DNA of 9,492 nt from Candidatus Omnitrophota bacterium (GTDB lineage: Bacteria > Omnitrophota > Gorgyraeia > Duberdicusellales > 4484-171), in the NCBI GenBank assembly GCA_028702365.1, contig JAQVOZ010000038.1, positions 1 through 9,492 of the forward strand, written 5' to 3'. This document shows positions 7,498 to 9,492 of the stretch, in pieces; position 1 is the first letter of the stretch, and every line of letters begins with the position of its first letter. The notes under the pieces are model-generated. The model was not told where the DNA came from, ran no database searches, and saw only the letters and a program-made list of their open reading frames with translations. A program made the position numbers and the translations under genes.

Positions 7498-8264
7498 ATT
7501 TTAGAGCTATAATACTAAATTTTGTTTTTATTATTTTTTCAATTTCCGGTTATGCGCAAACGACCAAGGAATTGCGTTCTGAACACTTCGTAATTAATTA
7601 TGCTCCGGAAGCTGAAGGCTCTGTTTATAAAGTAAAAGACGATGCAGAATATTTTTACCGCAAAATTACTCAGGAATTCGGGCTTGTAAGAGAAAAGCTG
7701 TGGTCGTGGGATGACAGGACGAAGATACTTATAGCGAAAAACAAAGAAGAATATTTAAAAAACTATTCCTGTCCTTCATGGTCAAGCGCCTGCGTCGACT
7801 ATCGTAACAGAATAATATATACCTATCCTATGCAAGAGGGTTTTTCTTCCATATTAATGCACGAATTGACGCATATAATTTTCCGGGAATATATCGGTTA
7901 CAACCGGATGCCTCTTTGGCTGGATGAAGGTATGGCAACTTATATAGAATACAGGGATACCGCGCAATGCAGTATGCTTGTTGCTTCGATAAAAAAAGTA
8001 ATAGAAGAAAATAAATATATAAAATTTAAGGACATCGGCAGCACGTATTCAATTGTATCCGGTTCAGATACCTCGCTTTTTTATGCCCAGGCTTTTTGCA
8101 TGGTGTATTTTCTCAAGGAAAGATTCGGCAGGGACGATTTCTCTGAATTCCTTAGTTATCTTCGTTCCGGAAGCAGCCTTGATGAAGCTCTTCGAAAGGC
8201 TTTTCGGATTATAGAAAATACGGAAAGTTTTGAGTCAAATTGGAAAAAATTTTATTCAATGTAA
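7494..8264 (+). CDS. Secreted gluzincin metallopeptidase (peptidase MA-like)
   Basis: A 256-aa exported protein. Residues 1-21 form a signal peptide: Arg4, a hydrophobic core, and SGYA before Gln22. There is no lipobox Cys. The mature protein has the zinc motif HELTH at 123-127 and, 17 residues after the second His, Glu145 in WLDEGMATY (142-150). This is the HExxH...E arrangement of gluzincins and resembles the peptidase MA family. The helical tail (FYAQAFCMVYFLKERFG, 196-212, then an EAL-containing repeat-like helix) is also as in that family. Cys93 and Cys100 might form a disulfide. Substrate is unknown. Its place between ftsW and murG, with 4-nt overlap upstream and a 6-nt gap downstream, suggests co-expression with septal wall synthesis, but a direct role in the wall is inference. 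A paralogue begins at 9262. Confidence 0.85.
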   Translation: MNFRAIILNFVFIIFSISGYAQTTKELRSEHFVINYAPEAEGSVYKVKDDAEYFYRKITQEFGLVREKLWSWDDRTKILIAKNKEEYLKNYSCPSWSSACVDYRNRIIYTYPMQEGFSSILMHELTHIIFREYIGYNRMPLWLDEGMATYIEYRDTAQCSMLVASIKKVIEENKYIKFKDIGSTYSIVSGSDTSLFYAQAFCMVYFLKERFGRDDFSEFLSYLRSGSSLDEALRKAFRIIENTESFESNWKKFYSM

Positions 8265-8270
8265 TTATTT

Positions 8271-9293
8271 ATGCGTATTTTATTTGTTTGTGATAGAAGC
8301 GCAGGGCATATCTTCCCGGCCCTTGCCATGGCTAAGGCGGCAAGTGCGCGTAAGAAAAATGATGAAGTGTATTTTTTTGCTACTTCTTTATCTCTGGGGG
8401 AGCATTTGGCAAAGGAAGGATTCAGGGTTTTTGGAAAATGTTTTAGCGCCAGGAATATTGTTGTTGAGGCATTCTACAGGTTTTTCGAAGCCTTATATCT
8501 TATTTTCCGTATCAGGCCCCATAAACTTATAGGATTTGGAGGAAGGGATAGTTTTTTTCTCATATTATTAGGTTCGTTATTTTTCCTGGATACGTCTATT
8601 TATGAGCCGAATGTAAATTGCGGACGTGCAAATATTGTGCTTTCTTTTTTCGTCCGCAAAGTTTTATGCGGTTTTCCCAGGCCTGGAAAAAAATATATTA
8701 CAATAGGTATTCCTTTGAGGCCAAATATAAAAAGAATAAACAAAAATAATGCGCTTCAGGCCCTTGGTTTTAATGATAAACCGGTCATTTTTTGTTTTGG
8801 AGGAAGCCAGGGTTCGATGTTTCTAAATGGCATTTTTACAAAACTTATCGGTACTCTTTCATGTGACTGTCAGATAATCCATCTGACCGGACAAAGAGAG
8901 TACTTTAAAGTTTCGCAGTTTTATAATAGAATAAATATGAATAAGTTTGTTAAGGATTTCTACTACCAGATGGAGCTGCTTTATAGCGCGGCAGATATCG
9001 TAATCTGCCGCGCAGGAGCTTCCACTTTAGGGGAATTATCTTATTATAAATTACCGGCTTTGCTGATTCCGCATCCCGCAGCCGGAGGGCACCAGAAGGC
9101 AAACGCCATGCATTTTAAAGGGCGGCAAGCAGCTTTCGTTTTTTTACAGGAAAATTTTGATTTTGAGCAATTTCGAAAGACAGCAGAAAGCCTGCTGCAG
9201 AGTAAAGATTTGCGGGAGAATATAAAAAATAATTTAAACGATATAAAAATCGGGATAGGCTTTGAAGATTTTTGCAGGAATAATTGTTTTTAG
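8271..9293 (+). CDS. murG: Divergent MurG (lipid II synthase GlcNAc transferase)
   Basis: Peripheral membrane GT-B glycosyltransferase that adds GlcNAc from UDP-GlcNAc to lipid I, giving lipid II. The 340 aa are slightly shorter than usual. The C-terminal UDP-GlcNAc domain is conventional: FGGSQGS (176-182), ICRAGASTLGE (245-255) and IPHPAAGGHQKANAM (266-280). The N-terminal acceptor domain is divergent: the usual GGTGGH loop reads DRSAGH (8-13, His13 kept, then IFPALA), GFGG (88-91) is kept, and the usual HEQN reads YEPN (111-114) followed by GRAN (118-121). Placement after ftsW supports MurG over other GT28-family enzymes. The ATG at 8271 has no Shine-Dalgarno and follows the gluzincin stop by 6 nt. 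The last 32 nt overlap the next gene. Confidence 0.9.
   Translation: MRILFVCDRSAGHIFPALAMAKAASARKKNDEVYFFATSLSLGEHLAKEGFRVFGKCFSARNIVVEAFYRFFEALYLIFRIRPHKLIGFGGRDSFFLILLGSLFFLDTSIYEPNVNCGRANIVLSFFVRKVLCGFPRPGKKYITIGIPLRPNIKRINKNNALQALGFNDKPVIFCFGGSQGSMFLNGIFTKLIGTLSCDCQIIHLTGQREYFKVSQFYNRINMNKFVKDFYYQMELLYSAADIVICRAGASTLGELSYYKLPALLIPHPAAGGHQKANAMHFKGRQAAFVFLQENFDFEQFRKTAESLLQSKDLRENIKNNLNDIKIGIGFEDFCRNNCF
8986..9013. repeat. 11-bp GC-rich inverted repeat inside murG
   Basis: GCGCGGCAGAT (8986-8996) and ATCTGCCGCGC (9003-9013) are exact reverse complements with a 6-nt loop (ATCGTA). They encode the conserved SAADIVICRA segment of MurG, so protein constraint may explain part of it. No T-tract follows. 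Confidence 0.6.
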
Positions 9294-9492
9294 TTTACTT
9301 TTAAATCCGGCGAGTATAAGCGCCAAAGATTTAAAAGAATTATATTCCGATCATTTTATCGTGGTCAGCGATAAAACAATAGACCAGCAATACCTTAATA
9401 ATATAAAGAATATGGCAGAGTATTTTTACAAAACACTTACGCAGGAATTTAAATTTATAAGAAACGAGCCATGGTTATGGAAAAATCGGGCA
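9262..9492 (+). CDS. Second secreted gluzincin-like protein, 3'-partial
   Basis: A reading frame starting with TTG at 9262, inside the last 32 nt of murG, stays open to the right edge (77 codons). Residues 1-21 are a clear signal peptide: Lys2, hydrophobic core from Ile3 to Leu14, and a cleavage-like SISA. The mature part opens KDLKELYSDHF and continues with MAEYFYKTLTQEF (51-63). This aligns with KELRSEHF and DAEYFYRKITQEF of the gluzincin at 7494; by hand about 19 of some 52 residues are identical with one gap. The zinc motif would lie beyond the window. An in-frame TAG at 9256-9258 makes TTG the first usable start. GGGA at 9252-9255, 6 nt upstream, is a plausible ribosome site. It is a paralogue of the upstream gene; catalytic competence cannot be judged. 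Confidence 0.8.
   Translation, partial: MKIFAGIIVFSLLLNPASISAKDLKELYSDHFIVVSDKTIDQQYLNNIKNMAEYFYKTLTQEFKFIRNEPWLWKNRA

Overview
The window is a stretch of a bacterial dcw (division and cell wall) gene cluster. All genes lie on the + strand in near-canonical order: ftsI (its 5' part lies outside the window), murE, murF, mraY, murD, ftsW, a secreted metallopeptidase-like gene, murG, and the start of a second secreted metallopeptidase-like gene that runs off the right edge. The DNA is AT-rich (by eye roughly 40 % G+C). ATA is common for Ile, and both GTG and TTG are used as starts. The MurE meso-diaminopimelate motif (DNPR) and the exported proteins suggest a diderm-type bacterium with DAP peptidoglycan. 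An uncultured lineage such as Omnitrophota or Elusimicrobiota would fit, but that is a guess from style, not something the sequence proves.

Layout: 3-1124 is the transpeptidase domain of FtsI/PBP. 1129-3905 holds murE and murF, which overlap by 7 nt. 3906-3993 is the only real intergenic gap. It is almost filled by three consecutive inverted repeats, the first of which overlaps the murF stop codon and the last of which abuts the mraY Shine-Dalgarno. 3994-7497 holds mraY, murD and ftsW with gaps of 9 and 15 nt. 7494-8264 is a signal-peptide-bearing gluzincin (HELTH ... E) that overlaps ftsW by 4 nt. 8271-9293 is a divergent murG. From 9262, inside the end of murG, a TTG-initiated reading frame encodes a second signal peptide and a mature N-terminus clearly homologous to the first gluzincin.

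How the genes work together: MurE, MurF and MurD are the cytoplasmic Mur ligases that build the UDP-MurNAc peptide. MraY loads it onto undecaprenyl phosphate (lipid I) and MurG adds GlcNAc (lipid II). FtsW (SEDS polymerase) and FtsI (transpeptidase) use lipid II at the septum. MurC, MurB, FtsQ, FtsA and FtsZ are not in view and may lie downstream. The tight spacing and lack of terminators suggest one long transcript.

The most interesting parts are the duplicated secreted gluzincins placed either side of murG, the multi-hairpin element before mraY, a 15-bp perfect inverted repeat inside murF, a MurD with a contracted central domain, and a MurG whose N-terminal signature motifs are altered.
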